Notes under the pieces: generated by a model
The model's database searches: none
Told to the model about the DNA's origin: nothing
The model's input: only the letters and a program-made list of their open reading frames with translations
In this document: piece by piece, positions 17,728 to 26,866 of the stretch
How the letters are laid out: each line of letters begins with the position of its first letter
How positions within the stretch are numbered: the stretch's first letter is position 1
Made by a program: the position numbers and the translations under genes
Assembly (NCBI RefSeq): GCF_021729845.1
Contig: NZ_CP063397.1
Location: forward strand, 3,982,001-4,046,000
Reading direction: 5' to 3'
Source of the DNA: Rhizobium sp. SL42
GTDB lineage: Bacteria; Pseudomonadota; Alphaproteobacteria; Rhizobiales; Rhizobiaceae
Length of the DNA stretch: 64,000 nt

Positions 17728-17830
17728 GAGGTCTCCCGGGCTTTTGTCCCGCCGTGCATCCGGCAGGATGTCTCCCCTGCCGGTGGCAGCTCTCGGACCA
17801 GCATGCGCACCCGCACCGGAACCCTAGCCA
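17728..17830 (-). promoter_or_regulatory. Guanidine-I (ykkC) riboswitch
   Basis: The three hallmark blocks of the guanidine-I aptamer occur in order on the minus strand: CTAGGGTTCCG (from 17827), GGTCCGAGAGCTGCC (about 17786-17800), and GGGACAAAAGCCCGGGAGA (about 17732-17750). Variable stems between them pair well (ACCGGCAGG with CCTGCCGG). It lies 70 bases upstream of the binding-protein start. Known members switch genes on when guanidine binds. Confidence 0.95.
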
Positions 17831-18128
17831 CCAACTCACGCATAACGAAGCAAGGCGCGTGCCATCTTAAAAAACCACATGAAAACAAGCAGACCACGAG
17901 CCTTCAATGCTTTGCAAATTTCAATGTGCATACATTTTGGATGAACTCGGCAAACTGCGCCCAATTTTTAGGCTCACATGTATGGGCTGCATCATGGCAG
18001 AGCCCGTCATGGCGGCTCATTACCAGTCCCGGCCTGTCATGGGGACAATTTTCCTGCCCGCGCGAAAATGACTTGTGCTAGCGATTGCCCGGCCCTTCTC
18101 ACAATCGACACCCGGGATTTCCGCGCGC
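17831..18128. promoter_or_regulatory. Divergent spacer, guanidine operon and C-S lyase
   Basis: 298 bases containing the promoters of both units. TCATGG occurs three times within about 50 bases (near 17991, 18008 and 18037). No assignable hexamers or further genes were seen. Confidence 0.4.
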
Positions 18129-19277
18129 ATGACCAGCTTCGACTTTGACACCGTCCACGACCGCAAGAACACAGGCAGCAAGAAGTGGGCTCTCTACGGC
18201 GACGACATCCTGCCGATGTGGATTGCCGACATGGACTTCGCCGCGCCGGCACCGGTGATCGATGCGATGAAAAAGCGGATGGACCATCCGTTCTTTGGCT
18301 ACTGCTTGCCGCAGGACGAGGTTCGTTCCCGGATCGTCACCGATATGGCCGAAAAATACGGCTGGCAGATTTCGGCCGACGACATCATCTTTCTACCCGG
18401 CGTCGAAGCGGGCTTCAACATGGCCCTGAATTCGGAGCTTCACGCCGGCGACGGGCTGCTGATCCAGACGCCGATCTACAATCCGATCCTGACCGCGCAC
18501 AAGCACTGGGGCCTGACACCCGTCGAGGCTCCTCTGATGCCGAGCCAGGCGGGTTATGTCATCGATGAAGAAGCGCTTGAAGCGGACTTTGCCCGTTCGA
18601 AAGCCTTCCTGTTCTGCAATCCGCACAATCCCACCGGCAAGGTCTTCACCGCAATGGAACTGGACCTGATCGCCGATGCCTGCATTCGCCACGACCTGCT
18701 GCTGATTTCAGACGAGATCCACTGCGAGCTTGTCTTCGACGGCCGCAAGCACATTCCGATCGCGTCCTTGTCACCGGAGATTGCCCAGCGGACGGTGACC
18801 CTGATGTCGGCCAGCAAGACCTACAACATTGCCGGCCTCAAGACGTCCTTCGCCATCATCCAGAACCCCGCTCTTCGTCAGCGGGTCAACGCTGCCCGCA
18901 GCGGCCTAGTCGACAGCGTCAACGTTTTCGGTCTGCAAGCAACATTGTCAGCTTACGAGAGCGCTGGCGAATGGCGCCGGCAACTGCTCACCTATCTCGA
19001 AGGCAACCGCGACTATCTGCAGGTCGAGATCGCTCGCCGTTTTCCCAAGATCCGCATGATTGCTGCCGAAAGCACCTATCTCGCCTGGCTCGACTGCTCA
19101 GCCCTCAATCTGCCGGACGCACCGCAGCGCTTCTTCCTCGACAGGGGCAAGGTGGCGTTCAGCGCCGGCTCGGATTTCGGAGCGGACTACGCCCACCATC
19201 TGCGCATCAATTTCGGCTGCCCGCGTTCGCTGATCACCGAGGGACTTGACCGAATGGAAACGGCACTGAAGGGCTGA
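18129..19277 (+). CDS. MalY/PatB-family PLP-dependent C-S lyase (aminotransferase fold)
   Basis: 382 residues of the class I/II aminotransferase fold, MalY/PatB branch. Hallmarks are the N-terminal RKNTGSKKW, MWIADMDF, NPHNPTGK, SDEIHCEL, and the PLP lysine in SASKTYNIAGLK. The branch cleaves cystathionine or related S-conjugates by beta-elimination; some members are true aminotransferases. ATG 18129 is preferred over an upstream TTG-type extension, because homologues begin just before the RKxTGSxKW segment. It stands alone between two minus-strand operons. Confidence 0.87.
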   Translation: MTSFDFDTVHDRKNTGSKKWALYGDDILPMWIADMDFAAPAPVIDAMKKRMDHPFFGYCLPQDEVRSRIVTDMAEKYGWQISADDIIFLPGVEAGFNMALNSELHAGDGLLIQTPIYNPILTAHKHWGLTPVEAPLMPSQAGYVIDEEALEADFARSKAFLFCNPHNPTGKVFTAMELDLIADACIRHDLLLISDEIHCELVFDGRKHIPIASLSPEIAQRTVTLMSASKTYNIAGLKTSFAIIQNPALRQRVNAARSGLVDSVNVFGLQATLSAYESAGEWRRQLLTYLEGNRDYLQVEIARRFPKIRMIAAESTYLAWLDCSALNLPDAPQRFFLDRGKVAFSAGSDFGADYAHHLRINFGCPRSLITEGLDRMETALKG

Positions 19278-19300
19278 ACCGCAGCCTTTCTGCCGCGTCT

Positions 19301-20035
19301 TTACCGGAGCAGCGCCTTGGCGCAATCATGCGCGATCGTATCGAGCATGGCCTCACGGGCACCCGCCTCGTCGCCATACTCGATGCGCGTGACCAGTGCG
19401 CGGTGCTTGTCGAGAAACGGCAGAAGCGCCTCTTCATCCGGCTGCAGCACCAGCCGCTGATAAGCGAAGGCGTGCGACAGTTCGATCACGCCGTAGAGCG
19501 CTCGCAAAAAAGGATTATGGGCGGCGTCCGCGATGATCCGGTGGAGCTCGAAATCGGCCAGGACAAAATTCTGCGCGGAGGAAAGCGAGGTCTCCATCTG
19601 CCGAATCCAGTAGAGCATCAGGCGGATCTGGTCGGCTGAACGGCGCTTTGCGGCCTGCCCCGCGGCCAGGGGCTCCAGCGCCCGGCGAACCTCCTGCATG
19701 CCGGTCAGAAATTCCTCGTCCGCCGGTGCATCGAGATGCCAGGCCAGTACCTGGGGATCGTACAGGTTCCACCGGTTCCTCTGGGAAACCTTGGTCCCGA
19801 CCTTGGGGCGCGCCTCCAGGAGCCCCTTGGCCTCGAGCGTTTTCAAGGCCTCGCGCAGGACGGTGCGGGAAACCTCGAAATCAGCCATCAGTTCGGCATC
19901 ATTGGGCAGCACGGAGCCGATCGGATAGCGACCGGAGATGACGCCGGCGCCGATTTCATTGATCACATGTGAATGGAAATTTCGTGCCGTCGACCGCCCG
20001 GACAGGGAGCGAAGAAGGCTCCCCGGCTCACTCAT
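19301..20035 (-). CDS. GntR-family regulator (FadR/FCD type) of the sugar importer
   Basis: 244 residues from ATG 20035 (MSEPGSLLRSL). The winged helix includes LPNDAELMADFEVSRTVLREAL and is followed by an FCD domain with DFELHRIIADAAHNPFL. The start overlaps the yjfF stop as ATGA, so the regulator is the distal gene of the importer operon. This suggests feedback by the imported sugar or a metabolite. It is convergent with the C-S lyase (23 bases apart). Confidence 0.87.
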   Translation of the reverse strand: MSEPGSLLRSLSGRSTARNFHSHVINEIGAGVISGRYPIGSVLPNDAELMADFEVSRTVLREALKTLEAKGLLEARPKVGTKVSQRNRWNLYDPQVLAWHLDAPADEEFLTGMQEVRRALEPLAAGQAAKRRSADQIRLMLYWIRQMETSLSSAQNFVLADFELHRIIADAAHNPFLRALYGVIELSHAFAYQRLVLQPDEEALLPFLDKHRALVTRIEYGDEAGAREAMLDTIAHDCAKALLR

Positions 20036-21012
20036 GCGGGGCCTTTCTTCAATCGCGAACGTCCAGATTGCGCGTTGAAGACAAGCTTTTGAAGCAGGAT
20101 GAACATGAACAGCAGGAACCCGATGGCAATTTTGGTCCACCAACTGGAGAGCGTGCCGTCAAAGACGATATAGGTCTGGACAAGGCCCTGCAGCATGACC
20201 CCGATCAGGGTTCCGAAAATGAACCCGTAACCGCCCGTCAACAGGGTTCCGCCTATCACCACGGCCGCGATCGAGTCAAGTTCGATACCGACAGCAGCCA
20301 GGGGATAGCCTGCCGAGGTGTAGAGTGAATAGACGATGCCCGCAAGGCCACCGAGGAATGACGACAGTGCATAGATACCGATAGTCACGCGCCCGGTCGG
20401 AACACCCATCAGCGATGCAGACGTTGCATTGCCCCCGATCGCATAGACATAGGAGCCGAAGCGTGTCTTGTGCGCGATCAGGCCGCAGATCACGAATGTC
20501 GCCAGCATCAACATGCCGATGAAACTCAGCCGTCCGCCGCCCGGAAGCTTGAGGTAGAGCGTCGAGATTGTCCGGTAGAACTCATGGTCGATCGGGATCG
20601 AGTCCTGGGTCAACACCGAGGCAAGGCCACGCGCCAGGAACATGCCGGCGAGCGTCACGATAAACGGCGGCACCTGCAGAAAATGGATGACGGCTCCCAT
20701 ACCCGCACCGAACGACGCTGCCAGGCCGAGTACGATCGCAAAGACCAGCAGCGGATGCAGGCCGAGCCAGGAAATCAGGATGGCCGTAACCACACCGGTC
20801 AAGCCAATGATCGCGCCGACCGACAGGTCGATACCACCCGAAAGGATGACGAAAGTGGCGCCGACGGCAGCAATGCCGAGAAAGGCATTGTCGGTGAGGA
20901 AATTGCCGAATACCCGGGTCGACCACATGCCCGGATACTGGAAGATGCACAGCGCATAGGCGATGATGAAGATCAGGGTGGTGGCGGCGAGCGGGCGATA
21001 GCGCGGGTTCAT
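20032..21012 (-). CDS. yjfF: Sugar ABC transporter permease, YjfF-like
   Basis: 326 residues, about eight to ten hydrophobic segments, RbsC-type permease with SGGIDLSVGAI and GGTLLTGGYG motifs. With the adjacent ytfT-like permease it reproduces the two-permease architecture of the E. coli galactofuranose importer. The start overlaps the ytfT stop as ATGA. Confidence 0.88.
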   Translation of the reverse strand: MNPRYRPLAATTLIFIIAYALCIFQYPGMWSTRVFGNFLTDNAFLGIAAVGATFVILSGGIDLSVGAIIGLTGVVTAILISWLGLHPLLVFAIVLGLAASFGAGMGAVIHFLQVPPFIVTLAGMFLARGLASVLTQDSIPIDHEFYRTISTLYLKLPGGGRLSFIGMLMLATFVICGLIAHKTRFGSYVYAIGGNATSASLMGVPTGRVTIGIYALSSFLGGLAGIVYSLYTSAGYPLAAVGIELDSIAAVVIGGTLLTGGYGFIFGTLIGVMLQGLVQTYIVFDGTLSSWWTKIAIGFLLFMFILLQKLVFNAQSGRSRLKKGPA

Positions 21013-22016
21013 CGTGTCTGTTCCGAAGTCTGTCTGGGGCCGAACTTGCGACCGAGGGCCTGGGCGATGCGCGCCGACTGCAGGACGAGAATGATGATGA
21101 TCATGCCGGCCTTGACGATGAGGTTGAACTCGGGCGGGAAGCCGGAGACGAGAACCCCGGTATTCATGGCCTGGATGATCACTGCCCCGAGCACCGACAT
21201 GGGGATCGAGAAGCGTCCGCCGAGCAGCGAGGTGCCGCCGATGACCACAGCGAGGATCGCGTCGAGCTCAAGCCAGAGCCCGGCATTGTTGGCATCGGCG
21301 CCGCGGATGTCGGCAGCCGCGATCACGCCGGCGATCGCCGCGCAGAAGCCGCCGAAGGCGTAGATAGAAAGAATCAGCATCTGGCTGCGCAGGCCGGTAT
21401 AGTTGGCGGCAGACAGATTGGTGCCGATCGCCTCGATGAAGAGTCCGATCGCCGTGCGGCGCATGACAATATGCGCGGTGATCATAAGGAGGATCGCAAT
21501 GACCGCCGGCATCGGCAGCCCGAGCACCGATCCCGTGCCGACAAAGATCAGAGCCGGATCGGAGAAGGTGACGATCGAACCCTCGGTGATCAGCTGGGCG
21601 ACCCCGCGACCGGCGACCATCAGCACCAGCGTCGCGACAAAGGGCTGGATACCGAGATAGGCGACGAGCGCGCCGTTCCACAAGCCGCAGACAATGCCGC
21701 AGGCAAGTGCCGCCGCGAGGATGACGATAAGCGGTTGCCCGGCAACAGCAAAGGTCGCGGCCACCGCACCGGCCACGGCCATGACCGCGCCGACGGAAAG
21801 ATCGACACCCTTCGTTGCGATGATCGCCGTCATGCCGATCGCAAGGATCGCGACCGGAGCCCCGCGATTGATCACGTCGATCATGCTGCCGAACAGGCGG
21901 CCATCCTTCCAGGTGATGTCGAAGAAACCCGGAAAGACGATCCAGTTGAACAGCAGCACACCGGCAAGCGCCAGCAGCTGTGGCGAAATGATACGGGAAA
22001 ATTGCAGTCTTTTCAT
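21009..22016 (-). CDS. ytfT: Sugar ABC transporter permease, YtfT-like
   Basis: 335 residues of the RbsC-type permease family, with the TKGVDLSVGAVMA and GGTSLLGGRFS signatures. It is the first of two permeases after the ATPase, as in ytfQ-ytfR-ytfT-yjfF. The start overlaps the ATPase stop as ATGA. Confidence 0.88.
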   Translation of the reverse strand: MKRLQFSRIISPQLLALAGVLLFNWIVFPGFFDITWKDGRLFGSMIDVINRGAPVAILAIGMTAIIATKGVDLSVGAVMAVAGAVAATFAVAGQPLIVILAAALACGIVCGLWNGALVAYLGIQPFVATLVLMVAGRGVAQLITEGSIVTFSDPALIFVGTGSVLGLPMPAVIAILLMITAHIVMRRTAIGLFIEAIGTNLSAANYTGLRSQMLILSIYAFGGFCAAIAGVIAAADIRGADANNAGLWLELDAILAVVIGGTSLLGGRFSIPMSVLGAVIIQAMNTGVLVSGFPPEFNLIVKAGMIIIILVLQSARIAQALGRKFGPRQTSEQTR

Positions 22017-23533
22017 GCCTCGGCCTCCGCCGGCTGGGCGGCAATTGTCTGGACGATCACGCCAGGAGTAATGTCGGCGCCATGCAGCTCGGCGACCATC
22101 TTGCGGTCGCGCATCACAACCACGCGCGAGGAATAGCTGACGATTTCGTCGAGCTCGGACGAGATGACGACGAGCGCCAGACCGTCCTCTCGCAGGCGGG
22201 TGATCATGCGGACGATTTCGGCATGGGCACCGACATCGATGCCACGCGTCGGCTCGTCGAGGATCAGGAAACGCGGATCGGTCGCCAGCCAGCGGGCAAG
22301 GATCACCTTCTGCTGGTTGCCGCCCGACAGGAGTTTGACCGGCAGTTCGGCAGAGGCTGTCCGGATATCGAGCGCTTCGATGAAGTTTCCGGCGATCTCG
22401 ATCTGCTCGTCATGGTTCAGTGCGCGGAACCAGCCGAGACGGGCCTGCATGGCGATGACGATGTTTTCGCGCACCGACAGTTCACCGAAGATACCGTCGA
22501 TCTTGCGATCCTCCGGGCAGAAGCCAAAGCCGAGTTCGACTGCTTCACGCGGATTTCTCACCTGCCGCGACTTGCCGTCGATATGCAGCACGCCGCTATC
22601 GGCATGGTCGATACCGAACATGAGCCGCGCCATTTCGGTTCGACCGGAACCGAGCAGCCCCGCGACACCGACGACTTCGCCCCGGTGGATCTTGAGATCG
22701 AATGGCTGCACCTTGCCGGCGAGACCGAAGTTTTCGAAGGTCATCAGCGTTTCGCCGGCTGCCGCCTCTTCGCCGAGAAGCTCGGCATGATGGAAGGCGA
22801 GATCCTTGCCCAGCATCATCCGCACCAGGCTGGCGCGGTCGAGCGACTTGATCGATTCCGTGCCAATCAGGCGACCGTTGCGCAAGACAGTCACGCGGTC
22901 GGAAAGCTCGAAGACCTGATCGAGAAAGTGAGTGATGAAAACGATGGCGAGCCCGCGATCGCGCAGTTGCCGGATGATGCTGAAGAGCTTTTCCACCTCG
23001 GACCGGTCAAGGCTCGCCGTGGGCTCATCGAGGATCAGCACCTTGCCGGAAAGTTCAACGGCACGGGCAATCGCGATGATCTGCTGGATGGCGACCGAGA
23101 AGGTCGAAAGTTCTGCCCGCACGTCGATATCGAGGCCATAGGTCGCCAGAATCTCGCGCGCATCACGCTCCATCCGGCGTCGATCCACCATGCCGAACCG
23201 CCGCGGCTGGCGACCGATGAAGAGATTGTCGACCACCGTCATGTTCGGCAGCAGGTTGACCTCCTGGTAAACCGTGCCGATGCCCAGCACCTGCGCCTGC
23301 TGCGGCGTCGAAAAACTCACGGTTTCGTCATCCACGCTGATGATGCCGGAATCCGGGATATAGGCCCCTGTCAAAATCTTGATCAGCGTGGACTTGCCTG
23401 CGCCGTTTTCGCCGAGCAATGCGTGAACTTCGCCTTTGTGGAATGCTATATCCACGCCGCTCAAGGCTGTGTGATTGCCGAACGTCTTGGTGATGCCCTG
23501 GGCTTCGAGCACGACCCCCGATATTGCTGTCAT
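22013..23533 (-). CDS. ytfR: Sugar ABC transporter ATPase with two nucleotide-binding domains, YtfR-like
   Basis: 506 residues with two fused ATPase domains, as in RbsA/YtfR. The first has GENGAGKSTL and LDEPTASLD. The second has the shortened Walker A LLGSGRTE typical of degenerate second domains, and LSGGNQQK with LDEPTRGIDVG. It sits between the binding-protein gene and two permeases. Confidence 0.9.
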   Translation of the reverse strand: MTAISGVVLEAQGITKTFGNHTALSGVDIAFHKGEVHALLGENGAGKSTLIKILTGAYIPDSGIISVDDETVSFSTPQQAQVLGIGTVYQEVNLLPNMTVVDNLFIGRQPRRFGMVDRRRMERDAREILATYGLDIDVRAELSTFSVAIQQIIAIARAVELSGKVLILDEPTASLDRSEVEKLFSIIRQLRDRGLAIVFITHFLDQVFELSDRVTVLRNGRLIGTESIKSLDRASLVRMMLGKDLAFHHAELLGEEAAAGETLMTFENFGLAGKVQPFDLKIHRGEVVGVAGLLGSGRTEMARLMFGIDHADSGVLHIDGKSRQVRNPREAVELGFGFCPEDRKIDGIFGELSVRENIVIAMQARLGWFRALNHDEQIEIAGNFIEALDIRTASAELPVKLLSGGNQQKVILARWLATDPRFLILDEPTRGIDVGAHAEIVRMITRLREDGLALVVISSELDEIVSYSSRVVVMRDRKMVAELHGADITPGVIVQTIAAQPAEAEA

Positions 23534-23595
23534 GTGATTCCGTCACCCCCGAATGCATGCAGGCTAACCCCGATTGCACTCGGGCGAAAGCGGAG

Positions 23596-23629
23596 ACGGC
23601 CCTGCTGCCGTTCGGGCAGACAGGGCCGT
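23596..23629 (-). promoter_or_regulatory. Intergenic hairpin between ytfQ and ytfR
   Basis: ACGGCCCTG and CAGGGCCGT form a perfect 9-bp stem enclosing a further TGCC/GGCA pairing. It lies just after the ytfQ stop on the transcribed strand, without a strong T-run. Probable mRNA-end protection or attenuation. Confidence 0.55.
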
Positions 23630-23641
23630 TCCAGGAGGAGC

Positions 23642-24604
23642 TTAGTAGCCCAGACCCTTGCGGCTGTCGTACTCGCCCTGCGGATTGTCTGCAGGCGTGT
23701 AGAGCTTCGATTCCGTGATGATGAACTTCTCAGGCTGCTTGCCATCCTTGAGGAAGGCATCCAGCGCGTCGAAGGCGGGACCGGCCATGTTCGGGGTCAG
23801 TTCAACCGTCGCATTGGCTTCGCCGGCAACCATGGCAGCGAAGATATCCGGAACGGCATCGATCGAGACAACGAGGATATCGGTGCCCGGCTTCAGACCT
23901 GCATCCTTGATCGCCTGGATGCCACCGACGGCCATGTCATCGTTGTGGGCATACATGGCGCAGATGTCCTTGCCGCCATTTTCAGCCTTGATGAAGCCCT
24001 CCATGACTTCCTTGCCCTTTGCGCGGGTAAAGTCGCCGGTCTGGCTGCGAGCGATGGTGATGTTGGCATGACCGGCAAGCGCTTCTTCGAAGCCCTTCTT
24101 GCGGTTGATCGCCGGTGTCGAGCCGACGGTGCCCTGAAGTTCGACAACCTTGCACGGCTTGTCGCCGACGGTCTTGACCAGCCATTCGCCGGCAACGCGG
24201 CCTTCCTTGACCTGATCGGACGCGACCGATGTCAGGTAGAGATCCTGCGGCGCATCGACGCCACGGTCGAGCAGGATGACCGGAATTTCGGCTTCCTTGG
24301 CTTCGGTCAGCACGTCTTCCCAGCCGGTGGCAACAACCGGAGCAACGAGGATCGCGTCAACACCCTGGGCAATGAAGCCGCGCAGCGCCTTGATCTGGTT
24401 TTCCTGCTTCTGCTGTGCGTCAGCGAATTTCAGCGTGATGCCGCGCTTTTCGGCTTCCTGCTTGGTTACCGACGTTTCCGCCGCACGCCAGCCGGATTCC
24501 GAACCGATCTGGGAAAAACCGACGGTCAGATCGGCAGCCATGGCTGATGTGCAGCCGAGTGCAATCACGCTTGCGCTGAGCGCAAGCTTACGAAGAATGT
24601 TCAT
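23642..24604 (-). CDS. ytfQ: Galactofuranose-type sugar-binding protein, YtfQ-like
   Basis: 320 residues. A signal peptide (MNILRKLALSASVIAL...AMA) precedes a periplasmic-binding-protein fold that recalls E. coli YtfQ very closely: VGFSQIGSESGWRAAETSV, QQKQENQIKALR, VVELQGTVGS, CAMYAHNDDM and ELTPNMAGPAFDAL. E. coli YtfQ binds galactofuranose; ligand identity here is inferred from this resemblance and operon order. ATG 24604 was chosen at the signal peptide; longer frames are upstream noise. Confidence 0.9.
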   Translation of the reverse strand: MNILRKLALSASVIALGCTSAMAADLTVGFSQIGSESGWRAAETSVTKQEAEKRGITLKFADAQQKQENQIKALRGFIAQGVDAILVAPVVATGWEDVLTEAKEAEIPVILLDRGVDAPQDLYLTSVASDQVKEGRVAGEWLVKTVGDKPCKVVELQGTVGSTPAINRKKGFEEALAGHANITIARSQTGDFTRAKGKEVMEGFIKAENGGKDICAMYAHNDDMAVGGIQAIKDAGLKPGTDILVVSIDAVPDIFAAMVAGEANATVELTPNMAGPAFDALDAFLKDGKQPEKFIITESKLYTPADNPQGEYDSRKGLGY

Positions 24605-24709
24605 GATGTCCTCCCTGAGAAAGACACCGCCTCCACGGTGTCTGTCATTATGCTTAGGCAAGACAAAAGCATCTGTAAAGTGAAAAAGTACTATTATATG
24701 ATATGCATT

Positions 24710-24726
24710 GCAGCATAATACGCTGC
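24710..24726. promoter_or_regulatory. Candidate operator copy 1 (GCAGC dyad)
   Basis: GCAGC-ATAATAC-GCTGC, a dyad with 5-bp arms. It shares GCAGCATAATA with the second copy 47 bases away. Confidence 0.5.
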
Positions 24727-24756
24727 AGCGCAACATGATGAACCAAAGACCGCATC

Positions 24757-24776
24757 GCAGCATAATATTGTGCTGC
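24757..24776. promoter_or_regulatory. Candidate operator copy 2 (GCAGCA dyad)
   Basis: GCAGCATAATATTGTGCTGC is a 20-bp near-palindrome with 18 matching positions. It probably binds a dimeric regulator of the ytf operon, perhaps the GntR protein encoded at its end. Confidence 0.55.
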
Positions 24777-24839
24777 AACAAGCCGTTAGTCTACACGAGA
24801 CCATCCGATGCGCAATATTTTCTCGTATAAGACGTAGCG

Positions 24840-25523
24840 TCAGCCATCAAGCAACCATGTGCCCTGATCGCCCCTCACCAGCCGCGGCGTCTGAAACACG
24901 CTGACCACCGCATCCGACCAATCCCGCCCGGCAAGGGCTAGCTGGTCACGCCAGCGCGAGGTCTGGGCCATCGCGACGCCAAGTGCAACCGGCTGCACTC
25001 CGCACGCGGTCAGGAGTTCAATGCCGGCACGCATCGAGCTGCCGCTTGAGACGACGTCATCAACGAGCACGACACGTTTGCCGTCGATCAGCGGCAGCAT
25101 GCGAGGGTCCACATAGAGGCGCTTGACCTGATCGGGTGTGGTGATCGACGTGAGCGAAACCGACAGGTCATCGACATACCAGAACTTGCGCGAGGTACCG
25201 AGCGGCACATAGCGGGAATGGCCGAGCGCGCGCGCCACCGCGGCCGCAAGCGTCAGACCCAGGGTTGGAAGTCCGACGATCACGTCCGGATTGAGATGCT
25301 TCAGCTTCTCCGCCAGTGCCGCAGCCAGGATATCCTGAACGACAAACCCCGCCTGATTGACGATCAGTGACGCAAGCCCATTCCGTCCATCGGCCAGCGC
25401 TCGGATCGGAAGACGAAGCTGCCGGCCGTCGTCGAGCGATGCCGGGAAGAAATCGGTGAAGGGACCGTGGCTCGGAAAACTACCCGCCGGCAGGATCTCC
25501 TGCCAGAAGTCATGAGGCTGCAT
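24840..25523 (-). CDS. Phosphoribosyltransferase, orphan purine-type
   Basis: 227 residues of the type I PRTase fold. The PRPP-binding loop VVLVDDVVSSGSS is intact and is preceded by the strand ending DVIVGLPTLG. It resembles adenine phosphoribosyltransferase-like proteins that transfer ribose-5-phosphate from PRPP to a base. An adenine deaminase and a nucleoside hydrolase nearby support purine salvage. It diverges from the M20 amidohydrolase gene. Base specificity is not determinable by eye. Confidence 0.8.
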   Translation of the reverse strand: MQPHDFWQEILPAGSFPSHGPFTDFFPASLDDGRQLRLPIRALADGRNGLASLIVNQAGFVVQDILAAALAEKLKHLNPDVIVGLPTLGLTLAAAVARALGHSRYVPLGTSRKFWYVDDLSVSLTSITTPDQVKRLYVDPRMLPLIDGKRVVLVDDVVSSGSSMRAGIELLTACGVQPVALGVAMAQTSRWRDQLALAGRDWSDAVVSVFQTPRLVRGDQGTWLLDG

Positions 25524-25693
25524 CTATCGTCTCCGTTTTTTTTTGGCACCGGTCGAAAAATCAGTCGAAGACGGTGAACCTGGCCTGTCAGCCGAGCGGT
25601 TTTCGTTCAACTTTCCGGACATTTCCTTTATGCAGGTTGGAGCGATGCACAACCATCCGTCCCACGCCATTTCAAAGGGATATGCCCAGCTTC

Positions 25694-26866
25694 ATGTCGT
25701 TCGATCAGAAATTTACCGCCGACCTCGCCCAACTGACCGAACTGAGGCGTGATCTGCATGCCCATCCGGAACTGGGCTTTGAAGAAGATCGCACCAGCGA
25801 CATCGTCGCGCGCACTCTGGAAGGCGCAGGCATCAGCGTCCATCGCGGCCTCGGCAAAACCGGCGTGGTCGGCTCGCTGCAGATCGGCAACGGCACAAGA
25901 CGTATCGGCCTGCGCGCCGACATGGATGCGCTCGCCATGCCGGAAACGGCGGAGCGGTCCTACAAATCGACAGTGCCCGGCAAGATGCATGCATGCGGCC
26001 ATGACGGACACACGGCCATGTTGCTCGGAGCGGCGCTTTACCTGGCCCGCAGCCGCACATTTTCGGGTACCGTCCATTTCATCTTCCAGCCGGCCGAAGA
26101 GGGCCGCGGCGGCGCGAAACGCATGGTCGAAGACGGTCTTTTCGATCTTTTCCCCTGCGATGCCGTCTATGGCCTGCACAACATGCCCGGCCTCGCGGTC
26201 GACGAGATGGCCGTGGTTGAAGGTCCGCAGCTTGCATCCTCCGACAGCTGGCGCGTCACCTTTCGCGGTACCGGAACCCACGGCGCCAAACCGCATCTGG
26301 GGCGTGATCCGATCACGGCCATGGGCACGTTCCTGAGCGCCCTGCAGACCATTCCCGGCCGCGTGGTGGACCCACTGCAGCCATCGGTTGTCAGCGCCTG
26401 CTCGATCCGCGCAGGCGATCCGAAAGCATTGAATGTCATCCCTGATATGGTCGATATTGGCGGCACCGCCCGCGCCTACACGCCCGAGGTGCGCGACCAG
26501 CTCGAGACAGAAATCGGCCGGCTCGCCCGCGGCACGGCGGAAATGTACGGAATTGCCGCCGACTACCAGTTCGAGCGCCGCATACCACCGGTCGTCAACA
26601 ATGCCGGCGCGACCGTCAGGGCGCTCAATGCTGCAAAATCCGTCTTCGGCAAGAAGACCTGCACGGCCTTCCCGCCATCGACCGCGGGTGACGATTTTGC
26701 CTTCTTCGGTGCGGCAGTTCCGGGTTGCTATGTCTGGCTCGGCAACGGCCCGGCCGTCGATGGCGCCCTGCACCACAATACGGCTTATGACTTCAACGAC
26801 GATGCCATTCCCTATGGCATCGCCTATTGGTCGACACTGGTCGAGCAGGAGCTGAGCACCGCCTAG
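25694..26866 (+). CDS. M20-family metal-dependent amidohydrolase (hippurate hydrolase / N-acyl-amino-acid type)
   Basis: 390 residues, typical length. Metal-site motifs are visible: RADMDALAMPE, CGHDGHTAMLLG, FQPAEEGRGGAKRM, THGAKPH in the dimerisation lid, and a late STAGDDFAFF. It cleaves N-acyl or related amide bonds of amino acids. Two starts are close: ATG 25682 and ATG 25694; an AAGGGA site at 25674-25680 is too near the first, so 25694 is used, with uncertainty. It is convergent with adenine deaminase, sharing a CTAG at the stops. Confidence 0.85.
   Translation: MSFDQKFTADLAQLTELRRDLHAHPELGFEEDRTSDIVARTLEGAGISVHRGLGKTGVVGSLQIGNGTRRIGLRADMDALAMPETAERSYKSTVPGKMHACGHDGHTAMLLGAALYLARSRTFSGTVHFIFQPAEEGRGGAKRMVEDGLFDLFPCDAVYGLHNMPGLAVDEMAVVEGPQLASSDSWRVTFRGTGTHGAKPHLGRDPITAMGTFLSALQTIPGRVVDPLQPSVVSACSIRAGDPKALNVIPDMVDIGGTARAYTPEVRDQLETEIGRLARGTAEMYGIAADYQFERRIPPVVNNAGATVRALNAAKSVFGKKTCTAFPPSTAGDDFAFFGAAVPGCYVWLGNGPAVDGALHHNTAYDFNDDAIPYGIAYWSTLVEQELSTA

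Larger units (their letters stand above)
24605..24839 (-). promoter_or_regulatory. Promoter region of the ytf operon
   Basis: AT-rich spacer upstream of ytfQ containing two related dyads (24710-24726 and 24757-24776), described separately. No gene is apparent. Confidence 0.55.

Noticed and set aside
22082..24547. 821-codon open frame on the plus strand
   Set aside because: It lies antisense to the strongly recognisable ytfR and ytfQ genes and shows no family motifs; GC-rich codon bias produces such shadows.
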